From Paenibacillus eucommiae (GTDB lineage Bacteria > Bacillota > Bacilli > Paenibacillales > NBRC-103111), in contig NZ_JAGGLB010000005.1 of assembly GCF_017874215.1 (NCBI RefSeq), forward strand, positions 186,001 through 250,000: a stretch of DNA of 64,000 bases, written 5' to 3'. A model generated the notes under the pieces. The model worked only from the letters and a program-made list of their open reading frames with translations, did not search any database and was not told where the DNA came from. Each line of letters opens with the position of its first letter. Within the stretch, counting starts at the first letter, position 1. Both the position numbers and the translations under genes were made by a program. Positions 39,254 to 48,415 of the stretch are shown in pieces.

Positions 39254-40048
39254 TCACATATGGTATAGCCGCTGTGACTTCCTCCACTCTGATGGAGCGG
39301 TGCCCTCCTGTTTTTTAAACCAGTTGGAGAACGAATGTAGCTGCGAGAAGCCAATGGCTTCAGCGATAGCCTGCATGTCCTTATCTGTGGAGCTAAGCAG
39401 CCACTTGGCTTCGGCTAACCGGCAAGCATGCTGAAATTGCTTGGGAGTCATTTGATATACTTTGTGAAAACGCTTGCGCAGCCCTTCTTCGGAGAGCCCG
39501 GCCATTACGGCCAAGTCGGAAATAAGAATGCCGTGCTGCAGATGCTTTCGCAGGTAGTCGGCAATATGCGTGATGGAAAGGGCCTGTTCCGTCTTTTGGG
39601 AATGCTCGGTGAAAAATAAGAGCAGCACCTGCACCCAGGCCAAATAGGTTTTAACCGGTTTTTTTAAAGACGAGGACATAACCCGGAGCCACTGACGGAA
39701 TAAGGATTCGTATTGTTCTTTATCCATCTGGGATAAGGTGATAATCTCCGGGCAGTTCTTGCCCTCCAGCAGAGAATTGAATAAGGAGAGATACTCGGCA
39801 GGCAGATTGCTGAGCAGCAATACGCCGAAGCGGATCGGAGCGGAAGCATGGAAGGAATGGGGGACATGAGGCGGAATGACCACGGTCTGACCGGCTTCTA
39901 TGGTGTGCACCTCCCGGTTCCAGCGGAATAAGCCGCGTCCTTCCAGTACGGTAGCCAGTTCAAGGCTTTTGTGCTGAAAAAAACGCGGATCCTCCCAGTC
40001 CTTATCATGAGTCCCTATAAAGCTTCTGACTTGAAATGTATCTGCCAT
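39254..40048 (-). CDS. AraC-family transcriptional regulator with cupin sensor
   Basis: The product has 264 residues. Residues 20-100 form a cupin-like ligand domain (LELATVLEGRGLFRWN, then VVIPPHVPHSFHAS). Residues 165-260 hold two AraC-type helix-turn-helix motifs (ISDLAVMAGLSEEGLRKRFHKVYQ and MQAIAEAIGFSQLHSFSNWF). Such regulators usually activate a nearby sugar or small-molecule gene. It lies in the same direction as, and 200 bp downstream of, the phytanoyl-CoA-dioxygenase-like gene, a frequent pairing in Paenibacillus, and is a candidate regulator of it. Confidence 0.9.
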   Translation of the reverse strand: MADTFQVRSFIGTHDKDWEDPRFFQHKSLELATVLEGRGLFRWNREVHTIEAGQTVVIPPHVPHSFHASAPIRFGVLLLSNLPAEYLSLFNSLLEGKNCPEIITLSQMDKEQYESLFRQWLRVMSSSLKKPVKTYLAWVQVLLLFFTEHSQKTEQALSITHIADYLRKHLQHGILISDLAVMAGLSEEGLRKRFHKVYQMTPKQFQHACRLAEAKWLLSSTDKDMQAIAEAIGFSQLHSFSNWFKKQEGTAPSEWRKSQRLYHM

Positions 40049-40249
40049 GGCGCATCTCCCCGCTTTAGCATCCCATATACGTACTTATATCTTATTACAA
40101 CTGATTGGGATAGGGAAGTGTGGCCTTTTGGAAAAAAACCGTCTATTCCGCGCCCCACGCCGTTCCCGGAGCACGGGCGCAGCGCTATATGGCAGTGGTC
40201 AGCCTGCAGAGCACTGGTACCTTCCATAAGGGGTTGGCTGGTGAGCTTC

Positions 40250-41155
40250 TTACACGCCCCATTCCTTGCGGGCCTCTTCCATTGATTTCTCCGGTGTTTT
40301 GCCCCAGGCATAATGCCCCTTAGGCTTGGCGCCGATCCATCTTTCATCCACAGGCTCAGAGGCAAGCTGATATCTCGTATCCGAACTGATTCTATAGAAG
40401 TCGGTCGTATTGTTCAAAGAACTATGCATCATATACATGCCGAAAAGAATGGCGTCGCCTGCGCGGAAGGGTGTTGTCGCCCATTGGCCATGGAATTTGT
40501 CCACGATTTCCACCGGGTCCTCACTGAACCAGCCCTTGGCTACGTTATCCCGGTCCACATCAAGCTCCCCGTAGGTTTGTCTGACCTTGTCAAAATCCTG
40601 GGAGCCGAGGCACATGGCCAGCGTACCTTTTTCCAGCGAAATATCATCGAAGGGTGTCCATAAGGTATACACGTTTTTGGTGCCGCGTCCCATATACACG
40701 ACATCATAATGGGCGCCTGTATTGCCGCCTCTGGCGATAGCCCGGGGCCATTTGTAATCGTAAGTGAGACAGGGGCCGCCCAGCAGCTTCTCAAAAAAAC
40801 TCATAACCCGCGGCCCGTTCACAACTTCAAGAAATTGCGGGAAGTCCTCTTTTAACTCGTCAACGCCTTTTCCCCATATGGCTGATTTATTATCCGCATG
40901 AATACGGCCAAGCTCTAGAGGGGAGCCTTCTTCCAGGCGGCCCATGGATTGCAGCTTCCGCAGAAATTCGTTCCTTGCAGCAAGCACCTGCTCGCGGTTA
41001 TGGAAATCCCGGATCAGCAGGTAGCCGTCCTTCTTAAGTCTAGCCCGCAGCGCTTCCACATTATCCATAATATCGTTGGAGCTGCGCAGCTCCGTTAAAT
41101 ACTTGCTGCCCATCTCTAAAGTTCTTTCACCAATTTGATAGCTTTGTCCATTCAT
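40250..41155 (-). CDS. Phytanoyl-CoA-dioxygenase (PhyH)-family Fe(II)/2-oxoglutarate oxygenase
   Basis: The start is the ATG at 41155, ten bases after AAAGGAG; the frame is open 84 bases further but without a site. The product has 301 residues. GAHYDVVYMG supplies the His-x-Asp of the iron triad, and MYMMHSSLNNTT the distal His; YRISSDTRYQ ends with the Arg that binds 2-oxoglutarate. GYLLIRDFHNREQV is the usual N-terminal PhyH strand. These soluble enzymes hydroxylate small molecules. The adjacent AraC-type gene probably regulates it. Substrate is unknown. Confidence 0.88.
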   Translation of the reverse strand: MNGQSYQIGERTLEMGSKYLTELRSSNDIMDNVEALRARLKKDGYLLIRDFHNREQVLAARNEFLRKLQSMGRLEEGSPLELGRIHADNKSAIWGKGVDELKEDFPQFLEVVNGPRVMSFFEKLLGGPCLTYDYKWPRAIARGGNTGAHYDVVYMGRGTKNVYTLWTPFDDISLEKGTLAMCLGSQDFDKVRQTYGELDVDRDNVAKGWFSEDPVEIVDKFHGQWATTPFRAGDAILFGMYMMHSSLNNTTDFYRISSDTRYQLASEPVDERWIGAKPKGHYAWGKTPEKSMEEARKEWGV

Positions 41156-41350
41156 CCTTGTAAAACTCCTTTCATTTGTCATTCGAGTCTGTGTTTCACA
41201 CCGAGGATTCAAGAGCGATAAATCCGACACCTCAAGCATATAAGAAAGGGGAGGCCCTTGTATTTAGTGAAAATCCAGCGACATTTATTCAAAACCGTAC
41301 TTACAGGCCAGCAAAACTTGTGAAAACAGAAGAAATAAAGAGCATGCTTA

Positions 41351-41379
41351 TTGTTTTGGCCGCGCTTTCTTGTTAAGAT
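41351..41379 (+). promoter_or_regulatory. Promoter candidate for the MpsC/formate-dehydrogenase operon
   Basis: TTGTTT at 41351-41356, 17 bases, then TAAGAT at 41374-41379, just upstream of the GTG at 41419. The -35 is imperfect. Confidence 0.5.
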
Positions 41380-41418
41380 AAAAGTATTCCATCCATGCGT
41401 GATGAAGGTGGCCTGCAG

Positions 41419-41781
41419 GTGAATAAAATAGAAGCTGAATTCAGCAACCTGGTAAAAGCTTACCGCAAACGGCATATGGGTAAAGGACCGGAAAGAGTCC
41501 GGACGACCTTTTGCAAGCAGTGGGCAATCTGTGAGATGGAGGGCAATTTATCCCCCATAGAGAAGTTTATCGCGAAGGCCGACGATGGCAGGCAAATGCT
41601 CCGTACGGCTCGCACCCAAATGGTCAAGGAAATATACCGGGATCATCCGCCGGCGGAGATGGAAGCGCTGCTTGGAGCGAAGTTCCTGCAGCTGTTTGTC
41701 GATATTGATATTGAGCAGGATAGCGGCATTTCCATTTTTGTTTTTGATCAGGATTTAGAGAAAAAGTTTGGCAGCGGGTGA
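41419..41781 (+). CDS. DUF2294/MpsC-family protein
   Basis: The GTG at 41419 is preferred over an ATG at 41395 because GAAGGTGG ends seven bases before it, and it gives 120 residues, the usual family length. Family signs are NKIEAEFSNLVKAYRKRHMGKGPE, RTTFCKQWAICEMEGNLSPIEK and LFVDIDIEQDSGISIFVFD. Members are found with formate-dehydrogenase genes in Bacillales and in a proposed membrane-potential system; biochemical role is not settled. It heads the operon containing the molybdopterin oxidoreductase and FdhD. Confidence 0.75.
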   Translation: MNKIEAEFSNLVKAYRKRHMGKGPERVRTTFCKQWAICEMEGNLSPIEKFIAKADDGRQMLRTARTQMVKEIYRDHPPAEMEALLGAKFLQLFVDIDIEQDSGISIFVFDQDLEKKFGSG

Positions 41782-41821
41782 CTGCTGGTTTAAATAGTAG
41801 TTAACGAGATGCACGTAATAC

Positions 41822-41848
41822 AAAAAAAAAAAAGTGCTGTTGGCACTT
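41822..41848 (-). terminator. Minus-strand intrinsic terminator between MpsC-like and FdhF-like genes
   Basis: Read leftward, AAGTGC pairs with GCACTT around a five-base loop and is followed by about 12 T residues (seen as the A-run at 41822-41833). It has no annotated leftward gene upstream of it, so it could limit antisense transcription. For rightward transcripts the hairpin has no T tract. Confidence 0.5.
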
Positions 41849-41993
41849 GGTAGCGAACCTGCTGGAGACTAACCGCCGTGAAATTTACCCTTATCGGGTC
41901 CTTAGGGAACCGTGGGGTGGATTTGCGGTGGTTTTTTTATTGGCTGTAAGTCCGTCAGGAGATATACCCGAATGGAAAAGGGAGATGAATGAA

Positions 41994-44345
41994 ATGGGAG
42001 CAACGAAGCACACGGGACCCGTAAAGCTGCCCGGCAAGCCTGATCCGAAGCTGTGGGTGAGCGCTATGCCTTTTGGACTGGGTAAAATCAAGCCTCATCA
42101 TATTAGGGAGACCGCGAAGATTGTTTGGCAGAATCGCGATAATTTGCCTTACGCATACCGCATTCTGACTCAAGGGGTGTGTGATGGCTGTGCGCTGGGC
42201 GTTTCTGGTTTGTATGATCAGACGCTGGCCGGTCCGCATTTATGTACTACCCGTCTGAATGTGCTGCGGCTAAACACAATGCCGGCAATTGAAGAGAAGT
42301 TGCTGCATGCAGATATAGAGGAGCTGCGGCGCATGGACAGCACAGAGCTGAGGAAGCTGGGACGGATTCCGTATCCGCTGATCCGCAGGAAGGGAGAGAC
42401 GCGCTTCAGCCGCATTTCATGGGATGAAGCGCTGGATTATACAGCTCGTAAGATCCAGGCGATTGATCCGAAGCAGCTTGCTTTCTATTTAACAGCGCGC
42501 GGCATTACGAATGAATCGTATTATGCTGCTGCCAAGGTGGCCCGCTTTCTGGGGACGAATAACATTGATAATGCATCCCGCATCTGCCACTCTCCGTCGA
42601 AGACGGCGCTGAAGCGCTCCATAGGAGTGGGCGCCTCGACCTGCAATTACAAGGACTGGATCGGTACCGATGTGCTTGTGTTCTGGGGCAGTGTGGCGGC
42701 GAATAATCAGCCGGTATCGACCAAATATATGTACGCGGCGAAGCGCAAGGGGACGAAAATCATTGTCATCAATCCGTACTCCGAGCCATCGATGGAACAG
42801 TACTGGATTCCTTCCATCGCCGAATCGGCGCTATTCGGCACAAAGCTTGCTGACGATGTGTACCAGGTGAACATCGGTGGCGATATTGCCTTCATGAACG
42901 GCGTCATGAAGCATTGGTTTGCCATGGAGGAGCAGATTCCCGGCTCCGCCATCGACCACGCGTTCGTGCAGGCGCACACGAACGGCTTCGAGACGCTGCG
43001 TGCCCACGTCACGCAGCAGGAATGGACGACGCTGGAGCAGTCGTCCGGGCTCACACGCGAACGCATGCGCGAGTTCGCGGAGCTGCTGGCGGTTGCCGGC
43101 AGCGCGGTGTTCGTGTGGAGCATGGGGCTCACACAGCACCGCCACGGCACGGACAACATCTCGCAGGTGGCGAATCTCGCCCTCCTGCGGGGCTTTCTCG
43201 GCCGCGAGCACTGCGGGCTGATGCCCATCCGCGGCCATAGCGGGGTGCAGGGCTCCGGCGAAATGGGCGCCGATCCCTTCAGCCTGCCCGGCGGCGAGTT
43301 CTACGGCGCCGACATCGAGCGCGTGCAGCAGCTCTGGGGCTTCGAGCTGCCGCGCTGGCAGGGTGACATTGTTGGTGTCACCCTGGAGAATGCTCTCCTG
43401 CCGGAGGAGCAGGAGCGCAAGCTCCGCCTGTTCTACACCTCCGGCGGCAACTTCCTCGAGACGATGCCGGACCCGGAATTCGTCCGGCGCTGCCTGGAGA
43501 GCATAGATGTCCGGGTGCACCAGGACATCATCCTGAACACGTCCACCTTGGCGGATGCGCAGGAGGCCGTAATTGTGCTGCCGGCGATGACGCGCTACGA
43601 GCAGCCGGGGGGCGGCACCTCCACCTCCACGGAGCGGATGGTGTATTTCTCGCCGGAAATCGACGGCCCGCGCATTGGCGAAGCCCGTGCGGAGTGGGAG
43701 ATTTACGCCGATCTGGCGCGGCGCGTGAAGCCGCAGGCGGCGCAGCTGGTAGGGCTGGGCAGCTCGCAGGAGGTGCGCGGCGAAATCGCCAGGCTGGCCC
43801 CGAATTATGAGGGCGTCCAGCACCTGAAGGACCGCGGCGATGTGTTCCAGTGGGGCGGCGCGTGGCTGTGCGAGGGCGGTCATTGTCCGACGCCAACCGG
43901 CCAGGGCTCGCTGATTCCGATAGAGCTGCCCGAGCTGCGCAAGCCGGAGGGTCATTTCTATGTCACCACCCGCCGGGGCAAACAGTTCAATTCGATGATC
44001 TATAGTGAGACAGATCCCTTTAATGAAGCGGACCGCTATGATGCACTGTTGAACGAAGCTGATGCCCGTGCCCTTGCTTTATCCGAGGGTGAAGCAATTG
44101 TTATCTATAACAGCTACGGCAGCTTTCATGCACGCGTGAAGCTAGCACCTTTGAAGGAAGGGAATATCGAAGTCCACTGGCCGGAAGGCAATGTGCTTAT
44201 TCCCAAAGGGGTATACGAGAAATATGCGGGAATTCCCGAGTACAATACAAGCGTTATTGTTGAGAAGGCGGACACTTACCATGCCCTCAAGGATACAAGA
44301 TATGTAGAGAAAAGAATCCAGGAGCTGGAGACGGAAGTGGAATGA
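41994..44345 (+). CDS. FdhF/YdeP-family molybdopterin oxidoreductase (formate-dehydrogenase-like)
   Basis: The start is the ATG at 41994, nine bases after GGGAG; the open frame before it is untranslated leader. The product has 783 residues. Near the N-terminus CDGCALGVSG with Cys63, Cys66 and Cys84 gives a CxxC...C cluster of the YdeP-like subfamily. ISWDEALDYTARKI and later blocks such as FWGSVAANNQPVSTKYMY and AGSAVFVWSMGLTQHRHGTDN belong to the molybdopterin domain. The C-terminal domain starts FYVTTRRGKQFNSMIY. Family members act in formate or acid-stress chemistry; actual substrate is unproven. The middle third (42.93-43.96 kb) is clearly GC-richer than the rest. Confidence 0.88.
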   Translation: MGATKHTGPVKLPGKPDPKLWVSAMPFGLGKIKPHHIRETAKIVWQNRDNLPYAYRILTQGVCDGCALGVSGLYDQTLAGPHLCTTRLNVLRLNTMPAIEEKLLHADIEELRRMDSTELRKLGRIPYPLIRRKGETRFSRISWDEALDYTARKIQAIDPKQLAFYLTARGITNESYYAAAKVARFLGTNNIDNASRICHSPSKTALKRSIGVGASTCNYKDWIGTDVLVFWGSVAANNQPVSTKYMYAAKRKGTKIIVINPYSEPSMEQYWIPSIAESALFGTKLADDVYQVNIGGDIAFMNGVMKHWFAMEEQIPGSAIDHAFVQAHTNGFETLRAHVTQQEWTTLEQSSGLTRERMREFAELLAVAGSAVFVWSMGLTQHRHGTDNISQVANLALLRGFLGREHCGLMPIRGHSGVQGSGEMGADPFSLPGGEFYGADIERVQQLWGFELPRWQGDIVGVTLENALLPEEQERKLRLFYTSGGNFLETMPDPEFVRRCLESIDVRVHQDIILNTSTLADAQEAVIVLPAMTRYEQPGGGTSTSTERMVYFSPEIDGPRIGEARAEWEIYADLARRVKPQAAQLVGLGSSQEVRGEIARLAPNYEGVQHLKDRGDVFQWGGAWLCEGGHCPTPTGQGSLIPIELPELRKPEGHFYVTTRRGKQFNSMIYSETDPFNEADRYDALLNEADARALALSEGEAIVIYNSYGSFHARVKLAPLKEGNIEVHWPEGNVLIPKGVYEKYAGIPEYNTSVIVEKADTYHALKDTRYVEKRIQELETEVE

Positions 44346-44436
44346 AGGATGAAAGATGAAGGATGATGAAGCTTTCAGTTCGGACACAGATGAACATTTA
44401 GATGAATATATGTAAAACAACCGGAGGTGAGAGAGG

Positions 44437-45267
44437 ATGAAATGGGAGGGGGAAGAAGCTGAAATTACCGCTCCATGGAGCGTGTTTAAATATGATGGGC
44501 AGCAGCTTGGTGCCAGCGAGGAGGAAATTGCCTGCGAGTATCCCCTTACTTTGAAAGTGGATGGCGAAGAGCTGGCTACCATTGTTTGTACACCAAGCGA
44601 TTTGGAGGACATGGTCATTGGCTTTCTGGCGTCTGAAGGAGTGATCCGCTCCGCCGCTCAGGTTGAATCGCTTGCCTTTGATAAGGAACGGGGCTTCGCT
44701 GCTGTTAAGCTGCGCAATAAGCATGAGCTCAGTGAAGCGATGGTATCGAAGCGTATTATTGGCTCCTGCTGCGGGATGAGCAGGCAGTTTTATTTTCATA
44801 ATGATGCCCGTACGGCAAAAACAATTTTGACCAGTCTGCAAATTTCCGTAAATCAGTGCTTTGCTTTGATGAGGGAGCTTCAGCAGCAATCGGACGACTT
44901 CCGCCGCACAGGAGGAGTTCACAACGCAGCATTGTGTACGGTAGATGAGCTGATAGTTTCCCGTACCGATATCGGAAGGCATAATGCATTGGACAAAATA
45001 TATGGACACTGCTTGCGGCAGCGTCTTTCCCTGCGCGATAAGCTGCTGGCTTTCAGCGGAAGAGTATCCTCGGAGGTGGCGCTCAAAGCAGCCAAAATCG
45101 GGGTAGGCCTGCTGTTATCCAAGTCGGCCCCGACCGACCTGGCACTGCGTTTGGCCCATGATTTGGGCATAACGATCGTCGGTTTTATCCGCGGCTCCCA
45201 GCTTAACGTTTACACGCATCCGAAGCGGATTACAGAATGGACAGACGGCACGATCACGACGCTGTGA
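44437..45267 (+). CDS. fdhD: FdhD, sulfurtransferase for formate-dehydrogenase cofactor
   Basis: The product has 276 residues. FdhD delivers sulfur to the molybdenum cofactor of formate dehydrogenase. Key marks are IACEYPLTLKVDGEELA, DMVIGFLASEGVI, the cysteine pair Cys111-Cys112 in IIGSCCGMS, FRRTGGVHNAALC, DIGRHNALDKI and FSGRVSSEVALKAAKIG. It follows the FdhF-like gene by 91 bp, and that pairing supports formate-dehydrogenase-like chemistry. GGAGGTGAGAGG precedes the ATG. Confidence 0.93.
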   Translation: MKWEGEEAEITAPWSVFKYDGQQLGASEEEIACEYPLTLKVDGEELATIVCTPSDLEDMVIGFLASEGVIRSAAQVESLAFDKERGFAAVKLRNKHELSEAMVSKRIIGSCCGMSRQFYFHNDARTAKTILTSLQISVNQCFALMRELQQQSDDFRRTGGVHNAALCTVDELIVSRTDIGRHNALDKIYGHCLRQRLSLRDKLLAFSGRVSSEVALKAAKIGVGLLLSKSAPTDLALRLAHDLGITIVGFIRGSQLNVYTHPKRITEWTDGTITTL

Positions 45268-45388
45268 ATGCAGGGGATTGTCGAAGAATAATGTCGAAAA
45301 TTTATGATTGTTCCAATTGGTAGAATGTGTTAAGTTTTACTAGTGTCAAGCTGAAGCTGCACATATATACCAAGAGAGGAAGAGCACG

Positions 45389-47869
45389 ATGGGGAAATGG
45401 AAAGAACAGCAATTAAAGATAGGTATTGCACTCCTTATTATCATAACGATGATTTCTTGGACAGGCATTACCCCCTCCTACGCAGCAGACAGCTCCGATG
45501 TTCCCGGGGTTGTTGAGCGCACGACTGCATCCGTTGTAGCGATTATTGGAAAGCCGTCGGGCACCGATAAAGCTTCAACCAACCGTTTCAATCTGGCTCA
45601 TGGCACAGGCGTAATCGTTAAATCAGACGGATTTATTATTACCAATGCGCACGTCGTCAAAGATATGAATAATATCGTAGTTGTAACCTCAGATGGCAAA
45701 TCCTATACCGGTAAGATAACGAATATGGACGAAGAAAGCGATTTGGCTCTGGTCAAAATCGAAGCAACCGGGCTGACTGCAGCCAAGCTTGCCTCTTCAT
45801 CCGATATCAGGGTGGGGGAGACGGTAGCAGCCATTGGCACGCCGATTTCTTTTTCACTTCGTAACTCGGTAACTTTAGGAATTGTAAGCGGTCTGGAACG
45901 CTCCATTAGTTCGGAATATCAGTTGATCCAAACCGACGCAGCCATTAATCCAGGCAACAGCGGCGGGGCTCTTGTGAATATGAAAGGCGAGGTTATCGGT
46001 ATTAATACACTGAAGTACGCTGAATACGGCGTCGAGAACCTTGGCTTTGCAATAACGATAGATACAGTGAAATATGTGCTGGATCATTTTCAAAAGTATG
46101 GCAAGGTAAAGCGCTCCTATGTCGGTATTGAGCTGGAGGAGAGCTGGGAGGCTGTTGTCGGTTTGCCCTCCAAAGATGAGCTTCGGGTCGCCTATGTGGA
46201 TCCGGATTCTCCGGCCGCGCTGGCGGGTGTAAAGCAGGACGATTTGCTCGTATCCGTTGGTGGAACCACAGTGAAGACGATGGTGGATTACAATCAAGCT
46301 TTGAAGAAATATTTGCCGGGTGAGAAGGTCAGCCTTTCTCTGAAGTCCGGTGGACTGGCCATAACCAAGGAGATTACACTTGGCGAGGTACAAGTCTCCG
46401 ATTCCAAGTGGACGGACACTACCGATGTTACAGGCATTGATACGGATCGCGGCAAGACGCGGATCGGTGACAGTCATTATGGATGGTCAATGAAATACCC
46501 GGCAGGTCTGATCAAAGCAGATCAATCGGAAGATGGAGACCGGGTGACGTTTGTAGACGCCAAAGGTGAGTTTTATTTACAAGTAGAAACATCGAACAGT
46601 TTGAACGGGCCATTATCGCCATCAGGACTTTTAAACAAAATTTCTGAAGGTAGCGATTCCGACAACATTCTGGAACGAAGGTATATAAAAGGAGAAGGCA
46701 CTGCCAATTCCTATGCTAAAATGGTTGCCAAATCGGTGGATAAAGACTACGGTCAGATCCGTGCTTATCAACGTGATGGCAAAATTTACATAGTTACCTT
46801 GTTCATCAGCAATGTAGAAGCAGAAAAGAAAAAAAGCAGGCTAAACAGCCTTGCTGATTTGCTGGACAGCTTCGAGCTCAATTTTGATGCCAATAATGAA
46901 GCTTTGAAGGACATTTCTGTATACTCGGATAAAAGTACAACGTACACGAACAACTACGGGCTTTCTGTAGATCTCCCCAAGGCCTGGAAAAAAAGCGATT
47001 ACAGCAGCAGCAGCAGCTTTTTTAACGAGGATTATTCACAAGGCATAGCTGTTTATGTTACCTCCGCATCTTCCGGAGATACGCTGAAGGCTTGGGTAGA
47101 CAGGGAACTGAAGGCATTCACAGATGCTTTTGCTACCAAGTACCGCAAGAACGAGAAGCCTAAGGAAGTTGAGCTCACGGATGTAACAGCGCTGCAAGCA
47201 AGCTACTCCTACAAGATGGCAGGAGAGTGGACGAATCAGTACTCTATCTACCTGATCAAGGATAAGTTTAAGTACCAGATTGATTACACCTACCCGGTAG
47301 AGGCTGATAAGGATGAAGTGAATGCAGTTATTGAGACCTTGACCGCATCGCTGCATATCGATAAAGAAGCTATGAACCCTGACGTTGGTTTCATTCAAGA
47401 TATCGACGAGCTCCTTGATCCTAATGCAACAGTCAAATACAGCAATGCCAAGTATAAATATGCATTAGATATCCCGGAAATCTGGTCCAATGATATGTAT
47501 GAGGATTATAAGGATAGCCCGGATGTTTCCTTCTACTTCTCAGGAGGATTCATGGAGATTAGTGCTAATGCGAGCGAAACCTTTGCTGAAACTGTAAAAA
47601 GTGAAGACAAGTACCACAAGAAAAGCAGTGAAGACGATAGTGACTACAAGTACAAAGCAACGGACATCACACTTTTCAAAGGTAACGCTAAGAAATATGT
47701 AGCTACCATTGGCGGCGAGAAAGCACCTGCTCTGGAAACTACCTATGTTTTCAGTAAAAACAACATCACTTACAGAGTCACACTAAGCATCGAGGAAGCA
47801 GTTCGCACACCAGCGAATGAAGCCCGTCTGAACAAGGCTTTCGAATCGCTGACGTTTTCCGCAAAATAA
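45389..47869 (+). CDS. HtrA/DegP-type serine protease with three C-terminal PsbP-like modules
   Basis: The product has 826 residues, about twice the usual HtrA length. A signal peptide ends near PSYA-AD. Catalytic residues are His88 (TNAHVV), Asp118 (ESDLALV) and Ser191 (NPGNSGGAL), with the loop GTPISFSLRNSVTLGIVSG. A PDZ domain lies at about 240-330. The rest holds three spaced copies of a module with a Tyr-Gly/Lys-Tyr-x-hydrophobic-x-hydrophobic-Pro opening (YGWSMKYPAGL, YGLSVDLPKAW, YKYALDIPEIW) at about 370, 518 and 690, resembling PsbP-like domains. It is exported and not membrane-anchored if cleaved. Own terminator follows, so it stands alone. Confidence 0.88.
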   Translation: MGKWKEQQLKIGIALLIIITMISWTGITPSYAADSSDVPGVVERTTASVVAIIGKPSGTDKASTNRFNLAHGTGVIVKSDGFIITNAHVVKDMNNIVVVTSDGKSYTGKITNMDEESDLALVKIEATGLTAAKLASSSDIRVGETVAAIGTPISFSLRNSVTLGIVSGLERSISSEYQLIQTDAAINPGNSGGALVNMKGEVIGINTLKYAEYGVENLGFAITIDTVKYVLDHFQKYGKVKRSYVGIELEESWEAVVGLPSKDELRVAYVDPDSPAALAGVKQDDLLVSVGGTTVKTMVDYNQALKKYLPGEKVSLSLKSGGLAITKEITLGEVQVSDSKWTDTTDVTGIDTDRGKTRIGDSHYGWSMKYPAGLIKADQSEDGDRVTFVDAKGEFYLQVETSNSLNGPLSPSGLLNKISEGSDSDNILERRYIKGEGTANSYAKMVAKSVDKDYGQIRAYQRDGKIYIVTLFISNVEAEKKKSRLNSLADLLDSFELNFDANNEALKDISVYSDKSTTYTNNYGLSVDLPKAWKKSDYSSSSSFFNEDYSQGIAVYVTSASSGDTLKAWVDRELKAFTDAFATKYRKNEKPKEVELTDVTALQASYSYKMAGEWTNQYSIYLIKDKFKYQIDYTYPVEADKDEVNAVIETLTASLHIDKEAMNPDVGFIQDIDELLDPNATVKYSNAKYKYALDIPEIWSNDMYEDYKDSPDVSFYFSGGFMEISANASETFAETVKSEDKYHKKSSEDDSDYKYKATDITLFKGNAKKYVATIGGEKAPALETTYVFSKNNITYRVTLSIEEAVRTPANEARLNKAFESLTFSAK

Positions 47870-47883
47870 TCTATGCATGAAGG

Positions 47884-47908
47884 CAGCACCCAGCAGGGTG
47901 CTGTTTTT
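47884..47908 (+). terminator. Terminator after the HtrA-type gene
   Basis: CAGCACCC pairs with GGGTGCTG around a four-base loop, followed by five T residues. Confidence 0.9.
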
Positions 47909-47983
47909 ATGTATGTTTTATTAGAAAGTATAGGTTTTGGGTGATGCCTGGAGAGAAAAATTCTCGATTAGGGAACCAGAAAA

Positions 47984-48050
47984 GAAGCTCAGATTATCCT
48001 ATCGCCACCCTCCCTTTCCCTCAGGAAAGCAACTTTTACTGGCAGTCTGT
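47984..48050 (+). repeat. Partial copy of the 49.5/57.1 kb intergenic repeat (left half)
   Basis: The stretch shares CCTATCGCCAC, CCCTTTCCCTCAG and CTGGCAGTC-GTTTGAG landmarks, in the same order and spacing, with 49520-49580, but not the right half. It lies in the 560 bp gap after the HtrA-type gene, which also carries a palindromic hairpin and a promoter described separately; I see no gene in it. Confidence 0.6.
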
Positions 48051-48202
48051 TTGAGTGTGGCAGGATCGGCACTTTGAAGCTGAGAGGGAAGGTATGTGGG
48101 AGAAGAACGAGAGTAGCGGCCTAGTAACAGCTAGTAGTAGCTTATAGCAGCTTAAGTAGCAGTCCGCCCTCTGCCCTCCGCAGAAATGATCGTGTACTCC
48201 AC

Positions 48203-48225
48203 TTAACGATGTTTTTCATCGTTAA
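48203..48225. repeat. TTAACGATG-TTTTT-CATCGTTAA hairpin repeat, copy 1
   Basis: A perfect nine-base-pair stem with a T5 loop. The same hairpin occurs at 61203-61225 and, with one change and an A5 loop, at 61266-61288. Words around it (GCAGTCCGCC before, GCATTAGCTC after) also resemble the 61 kb copy, so a unit larger than the stem is repeated. Confidence 0.65.
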
Positions 48226-48343
48226 AGCATTAGCTCCCCTCAGCTGGGCGGGCTCTGCATCTCCAGCGCACACCCATTCATACAAGGGAAGAATAATAGA
48301 ATTTTATATAATACCTTCTATTTAATTCCAATATCATACAGAG

Positions 48344-48415
48344 TTGACAACATGACCCTGACGTGATATGTTAAGTCTATCGAGGCATTCCACTCTATTT
48401 AGGGTGGGGTGCCTC
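48344..48415 (+). promoter_or_regulatory. Promoter followed by a 14-bp leader hairpin, upstream of cse60-like gene
   Basis: TTGACA at 48344-48349, a 17-base spacer and TATGTT at 48367-48372 are a good promoter. Starting about ten bases downstream, 48382-48395 pairs with 48402-48415 (GAGGCA against TGCCTC, then continuous G-C and G-T pairs) with a six-base loop. A T-rich stretch (ATTATTTTTT) follows 14 bases later, so this could act as an attenuator or a 5' stabilising hairpin. Confidence 0.55.

Noticed and set aside
42831-43955. A 374-codon leftward open frame antisense to the FdhF-like gene
   Set aside because: It is a by-product of the GC-rich patch: no ribosome site, low-complexity Arg/Ala/Pro-rich translation, and the opposite frame is a clear molybdopterin enzyme.
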